A DNA stretch of 64,000 bases from Cacajao melanocephalus (taxonomy: Eukaryota; Chordata; Mammalia; Primates; Pitheciidae), in assembly GCA_963573385.1 (NCBI GenBank), contig CAUYLG010051115.1, positions 1 through 64,000 of the forward strand, written 5' to 3'. Positions 47,346 through 59,942 of the stretch are shown one piece after another. The notes under the pieces are model-generated. The model was not told the DNA's origin. It saw only the letters and a list, made by a program, of their open reading frames with translations, and made no database searches. Numbering within the stretch: position 1 is the stretch's first letter; each line of letters opens with the position of its first letter. A program made the position numbers and the translations under genes.

Positions 47346-49320
47346 TTTATATATACATAAACAGAAAATATATACACTATTTTAAAAGTATGTGTTTTAA
47401 ACAATTTTTATTTTTATCATATTGATAAATTCTTAAATATAAACAATTTTATCTCACAAAGGCATATTGATTATTCATTTTTTCTTTATAAAAATAAAGA
47501 TAAATGATAATTATCTTAGAAAATTTCAAGTAAATGGAAAAATTGTTTATAATTATTTAGTCCTTTAGTCCCACAGATTTTTCCCTATCAATTGTTTAAT
47601 TAGCATCCTATTCTCTATTTGATTTTGAGGAAAAGACCAAAATAATTTGATGTTTTATTTGTTAAGTAAAAAAAAAATGGTATATTAATGCTACTTCTTT
47701 TGCAGCAAAATGTCAAACCAGATGATCTTCTTTCTCAGCAGGCTCAAACCGTTTCTTAAGAAAATGGCACAGTTACCAAAACACTACAGGTCAGTCCTTT
47801 CACAGGACTACTTAGAAGAAATTCATTAAAGCCACTGGAAAAAAATAGGATTTTCTACAAAGTGATACTGTGATGAGCTGACTAATGATGTGATAATGTC
47901 TGAACATGATTTTCTACCAGTAGGAGATATATCTTAATTAACACAAGCTTTTCTAGACTTTCACCCACTCTTCCTTTCTCCCATTCAATCAACAAAAAGA
48001 TTATGAGGGTCTTAGACCTGGTTGACATACTGCACACAATTACATTCACTTGTATGATCTGACTAATCAATTGTGACACAGTATACTTATTTGAAAACGA
48101 AGATGAGAAAAATAAAATATTCTTTCCTATTCTAATTGAAACTTTTCTGTATATTTTTTGTGACCAACGTGTTTCATTTTATCCTTTGCAGATAAATGGC
48201 CAGTTTCTAATCTACCCCAATATGCAGACTACACAAAATGCAATAAGGATTTACATAACAATAAAAAGCAGTATGTTTTGTTTTTTGTTTTTTGTTTTTG
48301 AGATGCAGTCTTGCTCTGTCACCCAGGCTGAAGTGCAGTGGCGTGATCTCATCTCACTGCAACTTAGCAGCATGCAAATCTATTCCTGGGATAAGAAGAA
48401 AATAAAACCTCTTATTACTACAAAGAAAGAAAGAAAACAAAGAAAAAAAAAGAAAAAAGTAACACTGATTAATATTATTCTTGTGTAACCTAAAGAACCT
48501 TTGCATCTAGAGATGTGATCACTGCCATGGATTAGTTTTTTCAACAGCAACCTAAAAAGAAGCAATTGTTTGCTAGAGGGACCCAGAAAGGTTTCGCCAA
48601 TTCCAAATCATTGTTTTCCTTCCAGTAATCTCCTTTACCTAACTGCCTCTCTGTAGCCTCCACTATGAAAATGAATATTTTAACTGTTTTGAGTATTAGA
48701 TTTGCAGGGCAATAAAAGAAAGTCATAAAATGTTTCTAAGTGAGACAGTATTGCCCTAAAGAAAAGGAATCTGAAAAGAATTTCTTTGTGTTTTTATAAA
48801 TAGGTAAATTTTTTGCATCTTTCTCTTGATACTCACATTACACTAATTTGCCAGTTTTATTTTTTTTTAATGACACCAAAATGAAATCCTTAAGGGATAT
48901 TAAAGATTAAGATCCTGTTAAAGTCTTTACCTTAGTTTTAAAAACATCTAGTATATTGTAACCTATTAATAGTATCAGAAGTTATATTTCAAGGAACCAG
49001 ACACTACCTCGTACTCTAAAACAAGGGCAATAAGATGACTGTACCATAATATTGATATTATTTCACATTTTTTGGCAATATAAGTTGAGGATTACTTCTT
49101 AATGGAGGAAATACTATCAGAGAGTATACACAATAAGGGATTACCAAAGGACAGATCTTTCTTCTCACATACAGTTTGCAGTATTTAGCAGCAACAGATC
49201 ATGAGAGAAAAGACACTGTTGCCAAGCAGATTCATTTTTTTTTACACATTTGAAAAGCAATTTATTTTTTAAATTTTTTTATTGCAGTGAAGCCAAGTAG
49301 ATCTTAAGTATTCTTACCAC
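47346..49320. other. Unassigned, except the short Alu piece
   Basis: Very AT-rich. A short GA/A-rich run (GAAAGAAAGAAAACAAAGAA) lies at 48424-48458. No exon seen. Confidence 0.5.
48272..48368 (-). mobile_element. Short Alu 3' fragment
   Basis: TTTTGTTTTTGAGATGCAGTC, TTGCTCTGTCACCCAGGCTG, AGTGCAGTGGCGTGATCTCA, CTCACTGCAACTT, then stops. Only the last third of an Alu is present. Confidence 0.92.
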
Positions 49321-49321
49321 A

Positions 49322-49490
49322 CACAACAAAGGTAACTATCTGGGGTGATGAATATGTTAATTAGCTTGAGTATGGCAATCACTTTACAATGCATATGTAT
49401 ACCAGACATATGTACTCCTTAAAAATATACAATTTTACTTGTCAATTTTACCTAAATAAAGCAGAAAATAATTTCTCTAGAAAAAAGAAA
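49322..49490 (+). mobile_element. L1M 3' tail
   Basis: CTGGGGTGATGAATATGTTA, ATTAGCTTGAGTATGGCAAT, CACTTTACAATGCATATGTA, TTTACTTGTCAATTTTACCT, AAATAAAGCAGAAAATAA are diagnostic of L1MB/L1MC ends. Confidence 0.88.
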
Positions 49491-49649
49491 AAAAAAAAAC
49501 ATTCAACAGGTTGTCAGAGAGCCTGGGTTCTTGACCTGTATCTGCCAATGTTCTTAATTCCTTTTCTGAACTGACAACTAAGTCAGATTAGTTCAGTGAT
49601 CTTTAAGCCACCTTTCAAATTTGAGTTGCTTAAAAAATATTTGCTTATA

Positions 49650-50595
49650 TTCTCAAACTATGCATCTGACAAAGGACTAGTATCCAGAATCTACAAGGGA
49701 TTCAAACAAATCAGCAAGAAAAAACAAACAATCTCATCAAAAAGTGGACAAATCACATGAATCGACATTTTTCAAAAGAAGATATACAAGAGCTAGCAAA
49801 CATGAAAACATGGTCAGCATCACTAATCATCAGGGAAATGCAAACTAAAATCACAATGAGATGCTACCTAACTACCACAAGAATGGCCATAATTAAAAAG
49901 TCTAAAAACAGTAGATATTGGTGGGGATGTGGCAAAAAGGGAACACTTTTACACTGCTGGTGAGAATGTAAATTAGCATAATGACTATGGAAAATATACG
50001 GAAATTTAAAAAAATAACTAAAAGTAAAACCACCATTCAATCCAGCAATCCCACTATTGGGTATCTACCCAAAGGAAAAGAAGTAATTATATGAAAAAGA
50101 CACATATACATGCATGTTTACAGTAACATAAAACACAATAAAGATTTGAACTAACTTAAGTGCCCATTCACTAACAAGTAGATAAAGAAAATGTGGTATA
50201 TATATACATACATACCACGGAATACTGCTCAGCCATAAAAAGGAACAAAATAATACCTTTTGCATCAACTTGGATGGAGCTAGAGGCCATTGTTATAAGT
50301 AAAGTAACTCAAGAATGAAAAACTAAATATCCTATGTTCTCACTTGTAAGTGAAAGCTAAGCTAACTTTTGAGGACTCAAAGATAGAAGAAAGATATAAT
50401 GAACTTTGAGGACTCCAGAGGGGGAATAATGCAAAGGGGGTGAGGGATAAAAAACTACATACTGGGTACAGTGTACACTGCTCAGGTGATAGGTGCACTA
50501 AAATCTCAAAAATCACCACTAAAGTATTTAGTCATGTAACCAAAAACTACCTGTACCTTAAAAACTATTGAAACAAAACAAAACAAAACAAAAAA
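49650..50595 (+). mobile_element. L1 3' end, about 950 bp
   Basis: ORF2 C-terminal text (CTGACAAAGGACTAGTATCC, GAAGATATACAAGAGCTAGC, AAATCACAATGAGATGCTAC, ATCCCACTATTGGGTATCTA, GGAATACTGCTCAGCCATAA), 3' UTR (CAGTGTACACTGCTCAGGTG) and an AACAAAACAAAAC tail. 5'-truncated, frame broken. Confidence 0.95.
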
Positions 50596-50689
50596 GAATA
50601 TTTGCTTAAGGAAAGAAAAGAAATCTTGTGAAAATCACAGAACGGGAGTGGGCCCATGTGTCTTTGTTTGACTGGGACTATTCTGGTTT

Positions 50690-51129
50690 ATGCCTGCTTT
50701 CCTAGCATCCTGCTAGGATGTATTCACATGAGATTTTATTTTAACTAAATATTAATAAGAAAATAAGCTAGGGATCATGTAGTTGACATAGAGAAGTATC
50801 CCCCAAGTGCCTCTTCAGTGAAGAACTTCTTGACCAGCTGTGGAGAGTGCAGTTAGCAGGCAATCTCCAGCTGTCAGCTCCATCAGGGTCAGCCTCAGAT
50901 GCAAAGCAAATACCTCTCACAGAGCAACTCACATCCAGTGACTAAACACGCAAAGAAATTTCAGCGCTATATAGGCAACTTTCTTGGGCAATATTTGCTC
51001 TAGATCTTTCTATCAATTTGGCTGGAGTTGTTGAACCTGCTTTGTGGTTCAAATTCTTCCTTCACCCAAACCCTGTTTGTTCTCTTTCCTGTCATTGGTA
51101 TTGATCCCTAGTAAGCATTTTACATTCCC

Positions 51130-51165
<36 letters not shown>

Positions 51166-51320
51166 ACACACACATACCCCTTCTAGTTAATCTAACCTGC
51201 AACAGAGGTGCTTCATAGATCTCCACTTTGCACTGAGAACTTCTACCAAGTTCTCGGCTACTACTGGGTGTGATGCATGTGCATATCTTTAAGTAGAATA
51301 AAGATCAGCAATAAATAATT
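50690..51320 (+). mobile_element. Possible old LTR
   Basis: TGTTGAACCTGCTTTGTGG, GTTTGTTCTCTTTCCTGTCA, TTGATCCCTAGTAAGCATTT, and AACCTGCAACAGAGGTGCTT have the texture of an ERVL-type LTR 3' half. A (TC)n(CA)n tract lies at 51130-51175. Subfamily unknown; low certainty. Confidence 0.35.
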
Positions 51321-51778
51321 TCTGTTTTTCTAGAACTTTCCAGCTATTACTAAATAACATCTCTGTGGCATGTGCAGGTGGTCACTGCCAATCCATTTTG
51401 ATTACTCTTCCAGCCACGCTGTCCAGTATGCTGATCATGCCCACCTTGACTCTAACAGTTATGTATTGCTTGTTGGCTCCTGATCACATATAACAACTTT
51501 TTATTTTATATATATCTTTTTTGAATTTTTAAGTTTTAGATTTGATTGAATTTTAACTTTTAGTACTTATCTAAAAGTTATCTATCAGTCTTCTATCTAT
51601 ATGTGTGTTTGTATGTGTATATATTGAAAGAGTAGAAATAGGGCATGGATGGGCACACTACCATACATGAACATATCTTCAAAAGCAGTTGTCGTTCATA
51701 TGCCCCATATTACAGATCTTGGTGTATTATCCCTTCCTCCACCTTCCAAGGAAAACACCACACCAATACAGACACATG

Positions 51779-51780
<2 letters not shown>

Positions 51781-51815
<35 letters not shown>
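51781..51815 (+). repeat. (CA)n microsatellite
   Basis: About 16 uninterrupted CA units. Confidence 0.97.
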
Positions 51816-51816
<1 letters not shown>

Positions 51817-51934
51817 TGCTTGAAATAGAAGGTACAAATTAATTTTCTCACATTTAGGAATTACCATTTAAATATATAAACACAAAATGTGAACATCTAA
51901 AATAAGTAATTTCTCAGTGACATTTCTGATCATG

Positions 51935-52400
51935 CACTATAAGTCAGGCACCAAGTTAGGTTCCTAATGGGCTAAAGGTCTAGCAGAGAAGACACACGTA
52001 TTATCAAAAGATACAAACACTACAAGTAAATATGTGCTAAATGTGTGCTCTGAGATTTCAGAACAGAACAATCTACTTAGCTTGGATACGTAGGTAATAA
52101 AAAGCAAAAGAAGTGGAGAGGTTTTATAAAAAATACAACAAACCAACAAATGAAGTTATTTTGAGCCATGGTGCTAGATAAGGTGAACATTTTTGCTCTG
52201 TTACATATATATCAATAATTCATAATGACATAAAATTTAGAATTGGAAGTAAAATCAATACTTTGGATAATCAGAACTTCATCAGTTAAATAATGCTTTA
52301 TCCACTTTTTCACTCATCTAACAAACTTTTATAGAGCACCTATTATTTGTCACATACTATGAATAAAACAAATTATTATCTCCAAGGCAGCTCGCTTATT
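51935..52400. repeat. Two diverged ancient repeat pieces
   Basis: Both AAGTCAGGCACCAAGTTAGG (51942) and AGCACCTATTATTTGTCACA (52335) fit the widespread ancient motif agcacctactatgtgccaggcactgtgctaggc, followed by text like caacaaataatcacac. Probably L2 or MIR relatives. Weak. Confidence 0.35.
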
Positions 52401-52724
52401 ACACACACACAAATGCCAAGTAACAAAAGAACTTCAATGCCATTACAGCTACTTGAAAAAGGTTTAGAATGTAATTACAAAATTATTTTTAAAAGGGAAA
52501 GAAGTGCATTCTGTCTAGGGATTCAAAGAAATTAATGGTTTGTCAAAATTTGGTGTTTTCATTTCCTGGGATATATGCATATTAATCTTAGAAAAACAAA
52601 TTACTTCTAAAAAGAATTAAAGGGCAGACTTAGAATATATTCACACCACCTAGAAAGATATGGAGCATACATTTCTCTACCTGAAAAGTTTGTTTAAATC
52701 AAGCGAATGTCCTTTATTACTATG

Positions 52725-52862
52725 GTAACTCAATACTAACAATATTAATAATAGTAACAATAGTTGCTATTGAAACTATTACTTTCAAATCAATGTGAGA
52801 GGCACTCAAATTAGTAGTACTTTACATAAACCAGGAAATCAAGTTGCACAGCAAGAATATTT
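52725..52862 (-). mobile_element. MIR fragment
   Basis: AATAATAGTAACAATAGTTG, GTACTTTACATAAACCAGGA correspond to reverse MIR (aataataatagctaac...gtgctttac). Diverged. Confidence 0.45.
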
Positions 52863-52872
52863 TCTTATTAAG

Positions 52873-53145
52873 GATATAGGCAGGCCAGGTGTGGTGGCTC
52901 AGGGCTACATTCCCAATATTTGACAGCTTGAGGCCAGGGATTTGAGACCAGCCTAAGCAACATAGCAAGACCCCAGCTCTTCAAAAAAGTTTAAAAAATT
53001 AGCCAGGTGTGGTGTTGCACACCTATGGTCCTCACCACTTGGGAAGCTGAGGCAAGAGGATTGCTCAAGCATCAGAGTTTGAGGCTACAGTGAGCTATGA
53101 TTGTGCTACTGCACACCAGCCTAAGTGACAGGATGAGACCCTGTC
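52873..53145 (+). mobile_element. Alu element (old)
   Basis: GGCCAGGTGTGGTGGCTCAG, GCTTGAGGCCAGGGATTTGA, AAATTAGCCAGGTGTGGTGT, TGAGGCAAGAGGATTGCTCA, GATGAGACCCTGTCTCTGTC. AluJ-like. The tail is replaced by TG/TA microsatellite. Confidence 0.95.
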
Positions 53146-53268
53146 TCTGTCTCTATGTGTGCGTGTATGTGTGTATGTGTCTATATGTTTATATACACAT
53201 ACACATACATATATATGTAAATATATATATTTGCCTACATATATATTACATATGTAGGCAAATCTTGT
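53146..53268. repeat. TG/TA-rich microsatellite with a small palindrome
   Basis: GTGTGCGTGTATGTGTGTAT to CATACATATATATGTAAATA. At 53228-53264 ATTTGCCTACATAT is mirrored by ATATGTAGGCAAAT with a short AT loop. Confidence 0.88.
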
Positions 53269-53754
53269 ATCATATGATTCTAGGATTCAAATGAAAATAA
53301 CTTCTAAATAAATTCTAGAAGAAAATGAAATGATTTATAATTCTAGAAGATAAAACCTTATCAGTTGCATGCTCTGCTTATATAAAACTATTTTTTTTTG
53401 CAAATATTAAGGCCATGTCCAAGTAATATAAAAAACAGTATTTTATACTGCCTTATATAAGTGGGGGGGAAAAAAAACCTAAACCCATACATGTAATTTT
53501 CAGAAGATGACGTGTGTGTACAACCAGAGCTAATAAATGAATAAGAACAACAATAAGAAAAAAAATAAGTAAGATAAAAATCCTTTACTTGATATATATC
53601 CTTTACAATATTTCTGTAATATTTTCTGAACTATACCAAAATTTATCTACTATCATTCCCACTTTATGTGGAATTGAATTGACCATATCCTAGAATTTCT
53701 TTCTTCAAAAATAATTATACCATTTTACGGCAATAATGAACTGAGAAATTAGGA

Positions 53755-53932
53755 AACAACTCCCTCAATTTGGTATATTGTAGACAAGGAAACTAAAAAC
53801 CAACCATCTGGCTGATAGTTCCACAGTCACATGGCTAGAAAGCGGCAAAGATACTTAAACACAAGACAAAAACGAAGCAAAAACACTCACAGTCCAGGGT
53901 TCTTTCCACTGCCATCGTATTGCCTTATTCTC
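53755..53932 (-). mobile_element. MIR fragment
   Basis: AGTTCCACAGTCACATGGCT, AGAAAGCGGCAAAGATACTT, CAGGGTTCTTTCCACTGCCA is the reverse of MIR's accepted core (caaggtcacacagctagtaagtggcagagc). Confidence 0.6.
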
Positions 53933-53934
53933 TC

Positions 53935-55272
53935 CTGAGAATATACTGTACTCCCTTTCTCCCCTCCCTTTTTTTACTTGATTCTTGCCTAAGGATTACA
54001 GGGTAAGAGAAAGCTTAGCAGGGTCATATGCAATCTGCATGCCTCAACACCTGGTACTTTTAAATACTGTAAGGTCTGAAGGTAGGCAATGAAGTATTAC
54101 ACAAAGAAAAATTATTTAATGGATCCTTTGATTTTCAGGGGGAGCAAAATGATGAAAGTCTATTTCTGTGATACTCATTATTTTGCTTCCTATTTGTTAA
54201 ACATGCTATTTTAAAAAAATCAAAAGCAGCTTTTGAAAGAACTACAGACAGACTTCTTGGCCTCTACATACATCAATGAATCAATGCCTACAAGTGGATT
54301 TCTTATAAAAATATAAACTCTCTTTTATTGCCACAGAGGCTAACCTATAACAACAAATGAAGGTGGGTGAAAAAAAACAGTTTCAAAGAAAGTGAAAGCA
54401 AGTAACAGAGGCATTTTTGGATAAACACATTATTGCTACTAAGCTTTCTACAATGCACCTTTAAAGTAAAAGGTTATATTTTCATTTGACACATCAAATG
54501 CATTTTTTTAAACAATGTTGGCTTTCATCAAAAGAAACACCTCAAACTGATCAAGACTCAGCTCGATACAAATTCAGTTCCTGGTTTCTGCACAAACTGA
54601 ATACCACCTAGGTGTATATTCAAGACAAAACACGCCATTTTATCCAAGACCAAGACCCCCCTAAAAAAACAGATTTTCTTTTATATTTTTACGAAGTTCA
54701 TATCCAAAGACCCGAGCAAATAAAATCAAGCCATGCAATATGTGGTCCTTTAAAGCCTATCAAAATCAACCATGTAGTGAGTCTTCTCTGTTCTTAAATA
54801 GAGGACGTGTTGGCCATAGACCAAGCCTATGAATCAGGGAAAAGCAACAAGCAAATACATACAATGATTAGCAAGTGTATCAAGAAAATGAGTACTTAAA
54901 AATGTTCCTTATAATAAGGATAATGGCACAAAACCCTTGCCCTTTTGCCTCCTTTGAAATTATTTAGTCCATTAACACTAGGCTCACTTGGCAAAGTGAC
55001 AGATGCCTTCTTAGCCATTCAGTACATTTTGTCATGTTTTTGACATTGATTAAAAAGTTATGTTACCAAGAAAATCCCTCATAATTCTTATTTTCTTTCA
55101 TGTTACATAGTCAAATCAAGCAGAAAATACTGGATAACAGAGACTCTAAACTACTTTTACCAACCGAACAATTCTAATAAAAACATAACAATCCATAAAA
55201 CAAACCACTTCACTATCATTACTCTACTTCCAGGTCCAGCAATTATAGAATTTGTTTATAAAAAGTAACACT
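53935..55272. other. Unassigned sequence
   Basis: No known element recognised. The 61-codon frame at 54612-54797 shows no domain. GC-richer block at 54520-54850 may deserve a conservation check. Confidence 0.5.
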
Positions 55273-55273
55273 T

Positions 55274-55562
55274 TGGCCGAGCACAGATCACGCCTATGGT
55301 CACAGCACTTTGGGAGGCTGAGGTGGGCTGATTGCTTGAGCCCAGCAGTTCCAGATTAGTCTGGGCAACATGGCAAAATCCTGCCTCTACAAAAAATAAA
55401 AAAATTAGCCAGGCATGATGGTCTATGTCAGTAGGCCCAGTTACTCAGGAGGCTGACATGTGAGGATCACTAGATATTGGGAGGTCAAGGCTGCAGTGAG
55501 CCACAACCACTTCACTGCACTATAGCCTGGAGATAGAGCAAGACCTCTCTCCAAAAACTGTT
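55274..55562 (+). mobile_element. Alu element (old, diverged)
   Basis: GGCCGAGCACAGATCACGCC, GCACTTTGGGAGGCTGAGGT, AAATTAGCCAGGCATGATGG, GGTCAAGGCTGCAGTGAGCC. AluJ-like. Confidence 0.95.
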
Positions 55563-56329
55563 TTTAAAAAGTAACATTTTAAAAACTGGATACAAAACAA
55601 AAATTTGGTATTTATTCCTATGTTTGGGTTTGCAAAATGGCTGGAATCAATAAAACTTAATGACTAGTGAATTCTTTTATTTACTAAGCAATGTTTATGT
55701 TTCTGTGGCATTTTAAGTGAGCTGTCACCTACTAAAACATGACAGCATATATTTAATGTTCATAAAATGAGAAAACAAGGAAAAAACAGTTTATCCTCTC
55801 TCCTGAGAACAGACGGGCATTTAAATTGTAGTACACATATAATGTGCCTCTCATTTTCTTAATCAAAAAATTTCCTTGTTTTCTGAGGCTGCAGAATTTA
55901 TGTCCAGCTCACATAAATTGAATGATTTACTATATTGTGATAGTAAATAAGCCATGTTAAGCTTCATCAGATTATCTCATTATCTTCAATGATTTCCACA
56001 TAGACTCACGTGAGGCTAGAACTACAGTGTTTCATTATACAAAGTATATACACTTTAAGATATCATAGGTTAATCCTCATCTTGACACAGATCCATCTAG
56101 ATATATACACAGGTAATTTTATCTGTATTTGCCACTCATCTACCCCTGCTAATCACAAGCCAGATCAGTATAAAATCAATCATTCTCATAGTTCTGGGGA
56201 AATGTAGAAACATGAAGAATTTAGAAATAGGCTCATTTTCTATGTGCCTCTTTTCGTACACTGACTCTCTCTACTTACTGTTCTCCAATGCGCTCAGTAA
56301 TTCACAGCAATCAGTACCATCTCTAGACC
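55563..56329. other. Unassigned sequence
   Basis: No recognised repeat or exon. Confidence 0.5.
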
Positions 56330-57100
56330 TTCCCCTCGCATCTTCCTAATGACATGATTTTTATGAGGCTAACAGGAATACTGTTCAGTCCTATTTCATT
56401 GGACACCATAGATCACTCCTTTCTAAAAACTCAAAAGATAAAGTCTTCCATTTGCTTGACACCAAAAAAATCTTTAATGTGATGCCTTTGCTTCCAACCT
56501 AGTCTTCTTCCTTTCTATTTGATATAACACTGGCAGGGTGACCCATATAAAGGGTAAATTTGATTTCAGTTCCTGCGTAAAACTCCTTCATATTTCACTA
56601 GCATCTTTCGGGAAAAGACCAAGGTTCATAGCAAGACCTACAAGCTCTTCCTTGGCCTGACATTTGGATGCCACCCCAGTCAAGCTTCCCAAGAGCATGA
56701 CATTTTCCTGACATTCCAAGCTAGGTCACCCTTCTGAGCCATTCAAGCTATTTTTTTCCCTGGAATAATCCCTGACTCTAGGTAAGTTCTATGCATCTCT
56801 AACCCTCAGTTTGAGCCTGAAAAGCGTCCCAAGTTTTCCTCCCAGAAACTTGTACATCTTCCATTTGCTCCTGGAACTATATCCTCAATTTCTCCAGCAA
56901 TATAAACCTTCCTCTCTCTACTTCATTCTCATCATTCAAATAAATGTATAAATATATGATAACATACTTAGTATACTATTATAATTATTATAAAATAATC
57001 ACATACCTTTAACTTCTATCTTCCTTGTCCTATTTCCTCCTTTCAGCTCTTGACTTACCTCTTTATTTCACTTTACATACAAACTTCTTAGAATTTGTCC
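56330..57100 (+). mobile_element. L2 fragment
   Basis: GTTCCTGCGTAAAACTCCTT, AGCTCTTCCTTGGCCTGACA, AGCTAGGTCACCCTTCTGAG, CTGGAATAATCCCTGACTCT align with L2 ORF2/3' text (cctgctcaaaaccctcc...ggcctggcat...tggaatgctcttccc). Diverged, frame lost. Confidence 0.55.
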
Positions 57101-57177
57101 AGTGGCATTCTGGCAAATATTTAATAGCCAGGTCTAATAATAGATAAATACATAAGCACTACTTTATTGTTGTCTTT

Positions 57178-57580
57178 GTTAGCGAGCTGCTATAACAAAA
57201 TACCACAAATTAAGTAATTTATAAACAACAGAAATTTATTTATCATAGTTCTAAAGGCTGGGAAGCACAAAATCAAGGCACCAGAAGCTCCAGTGCCTGG
57301 TAAAGGCTGCTCTCTCCTTCTCAGATGGTGCCTTATTGCTGTATTCTTACGTAATAGAAGAGCAAAAGGGCAAAAGGGGAGGAACATACACAGTAGAAAA
57401 GCAGAAGAGAGTAAACCAACTCCCTCAAGCCCTTTGGTAAGGCACTAATCTCAACCATGAGGGCTTTATCCTCGTGACTTAATCATCCCCTAAAAGTCCC
57501 ACCTCTTAATACTATCATATTGTTGACTAAATTTCAACATATGAATCCTAGGGGACACATTCACACCACAGGAGTGATGT
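57178..57580 (-). mobile_element. MaLR-type LTR (MLT1/MST class)
   Basis: GCTGCTATAACAAAATACCA, CAACAGAAATTTATTTATCA, TAGTTCTAAAGGCTGGGAAG, CCATGAGGGCTTTATCCTCG, TGACTTAATCATCCCCTAAA, TTCAACATATGAATCCTAGG, GGGACACATTCACACCA form the typical reverse LTR. Confidence 0.8.
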
Positions 57581-57779
57581 TCGTCAATTTCTGTGGAATA
57601 ACTACTACCCCTGTGAGTGATGGGAAGCTATCAGACATGACTACACTGACCACAGAGGTGGGAAGAAAAACACCTTCTCTCAACTCCTAGGAGCCATCCA
57701 AGCATACTGCCAGATTTGTCTAGACTTACCAGCTCCACGTCCTCTCTTACTTTTATTATCTCTTAAACTTATTTCCATT

Positions 57780-58100
57780 AGACCTTTGTTCTTAACACTC
57801 TATTAAAACCACAGCTCCCAAAGTCATTAATTCAGCCCTCATTTTACTCCACTTCTTAGCAGCGTTTGATAACATTGATCAATCCTTCTTTTTTTTGGAA
57901 CACTGTCCTATGGTATCTTAAGAATCAAACACTCCTGATTCTTTTCTAACTTTGGTGGCACTCCTCTTAGTTACCTTTGCTGAACACTGTATGTTGAAAT
58001 GTCTCAGGGCTCAATCCTCTGTTATATCTCTACTCTATCTATCCCCATGCCTCAAAGCAGTTACTCCTAATGAGACAGTGCTACCTCCCAGGGGAGGTTT
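57780..58100 (+). mobile_element. L2 ORF2 fragment, part 1
   Basis: GCGTTTGATAACATTGATCA, TTTGGTGGCACTCCTCTTAG, TTGAAATGTCTCAGGGCTCA, ATCCTCTGTTATATCTCTAC match L2 ORF2 (gacaccgttgaccac...gttcctcagggctcggtcctgg). The rest resumes at 59240. Confidence 0.7.
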
Positions 58101-58437
58101 TGAGAACTCGTGGAAGCAATTTGGTTCTCAATAATATTCTGAAGTTACTAATATATAGTGGGTGGGTTTCAGGGACACTAGGCATTCTCAATGCTGCGGA
58201 GAATACTGTGGAACAAATAATTGTCTCACTTCTTGCATGCTTTACAAATGACTTGCTGGATACTCATGTAAATGTAAAAATCGTTTACGATTATGAAAAA
58301 TACCAAGTTTTTGCATGATTTTAATATGCAATGAAACTTCTATGATTGCAATCACCCTGGAAACTAAAGGAATATTGAACTCCGTTGTGTCTAGAACTTA
58401 ACCAAAAGCTGTTCACCATGTTGGAAAAATCACAACA

Positions 58438-58832
58438 TAAGTGCTGCGATTTGAATTTTATCTCCCCAAAATTCAGACGTTGAAGTCTTAACTTTCAGTA
58501 TGGCTGTTTTGGAGACAGGACCTTCATGAAAGTAATTAAAAGAGGTTATAACGGTTAAGCCTTTATCTGATGTAATTGGAGTCCTTATAAGGAGAGACAG
58601 GAGACAGCGAGCTCTCCTCACATTTCACAGTTGTGTGGTTCATGTCTCTCATGAAGACTCAATGAGAAGGCAGCTCTCTCCAAGCCAGGATGAGAGCCCT
58701 CACCAGAAACTCACCAGGCTGGCACCCTGATCTTAGACTTTTAGTCCCTCACACTGTGAGAAAATAAATTTTTATTGCTTAAACACAGTCTACAGTATTT
58801 TGTCATGGCACTCTGAGCTAAGAAAGTAAGGG
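58438..58832 (+). mobile_element. MLT1-type MaLR LTR
   Basis: GCTGCGATTTGAATTTTATC, TCCCCAAAATTCAGACGTTG, GTCCTTATAAGGAGAGACAG, GAGAGCCCTCACCAGAAACT, GGCTGGCACCCTGATCTTAG, GAGAAAATAAATTTTTATTG, GAGCTAAGAAAGTAAG. Inserted between the two L2 parts. Confidence 0.85.
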
Positions 58833-59239
58833 AAACAGTGCTTACAGCTCTTGAACTGTATTTGAAGCCTGTATTTAGAATGTCTTATTCATAACCATTC
58901 TATATGTGGGTACAAGTATCTACCTACTTTATTATTAATTCTAGTGGAGTCATGTCTGAAAATTTAAATATCCACCATAAATCATGTATTATAAATTAAT
59001 TTATGTTAATAGCTTCTTTATACTTACTAAATTAGGACCTTATATTGACTTTGTTGTGCCTAATGTCTATAAATTTTATTTTCAGACTGTAAAATCGGGA
59101 TATAAAATGTTATTAAACAAAGTATGGGATCTAACAGAGATCAGAAATACTGCTGTAGGTGATCCCATCCAGCTTCAATACTTTAAATCTATCAATATAC
59201 AAATGATTCTGAAATAAAATAACCCAGACTGCTCCCAGA

Positions 59240-59942
59240 TTTGCAGACTTACATATGCAAATGCCTATGCAAGCTCATCTCTTGGAAATCTAAAGGACTT
59301 CTCAAATTTAATATGTCTAAAATGGAACTCTGTCTACCCTTGCCTCTCAAATATGCTGTAGTACTCGCCATCTCACTAAGTGGCAGCACTGCGTTCACTT
59401 ATTCAAGCAGAAGCCTTAGAGTCTTCCTTAATTCCTAACTTCTCCTACATCCCTCCTGTAATACATCAAGAAAATCTGTCAGATGTACCTTTAAAATCCA
59501 AACACTTCTCATGAGCCAGTCACTACCACCCTAAGCCAAACTAGAATTTTCTCTAATTTGGACTTCAGCAAGGGCCTCTCTCTTAACTCATCTCCAAATT
59601 GACATATATTCTTACCTCTACCATATAGCAGTCAGAGTTACCCTTTCAAAATATGAGTCAAGTCCTGATCAAAATCTTCCAATAGGTTTCTGTTATATTT
59701 GTAATACAATTGAAGTCCTGCAATTGCTCGCCTGATCTGACTCATGGGTATTTCTCAGACCTTATCAATGACAACTTTCCCAGTTACTCAGTGTCAGGAA
59801 CATTGCACTTCTTACTGGTCCTTGAGCACAAGTATTTGGCTTATTCTGGGTTTTTGCACTTCATGAAATGCAGTTCTCCTATATATTTCTCCTCTTTATT
59901 CAGGGCTCTGTTCAGAAAGCTTTGCTAACCTGTGTTACAGTG
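59240..59942 (+). mobile_element. L2 ORF2 and 3' fragment, part 2
   Basis: TCTCAAATTTAATATGTCTA, AAATGGAACTCTGTCTACCC, AAGTGGCAGCACTGCGTTCA, CTTAGAGTCTTCCTTAATTC, ATGAGTCAAGTCCTGATCAA, TTCAGAAAGCTTTGC match L2 in order over about 700 bp. Stops and indels throughout. Confidence 0.8.

Noticed and set aside
49757..49963. 68-codon frame with FSKEDIQELANMKTWSASLI
   Set aside because: Remnant of L1 ORF2 C-terminus in a 5'-truncated element.
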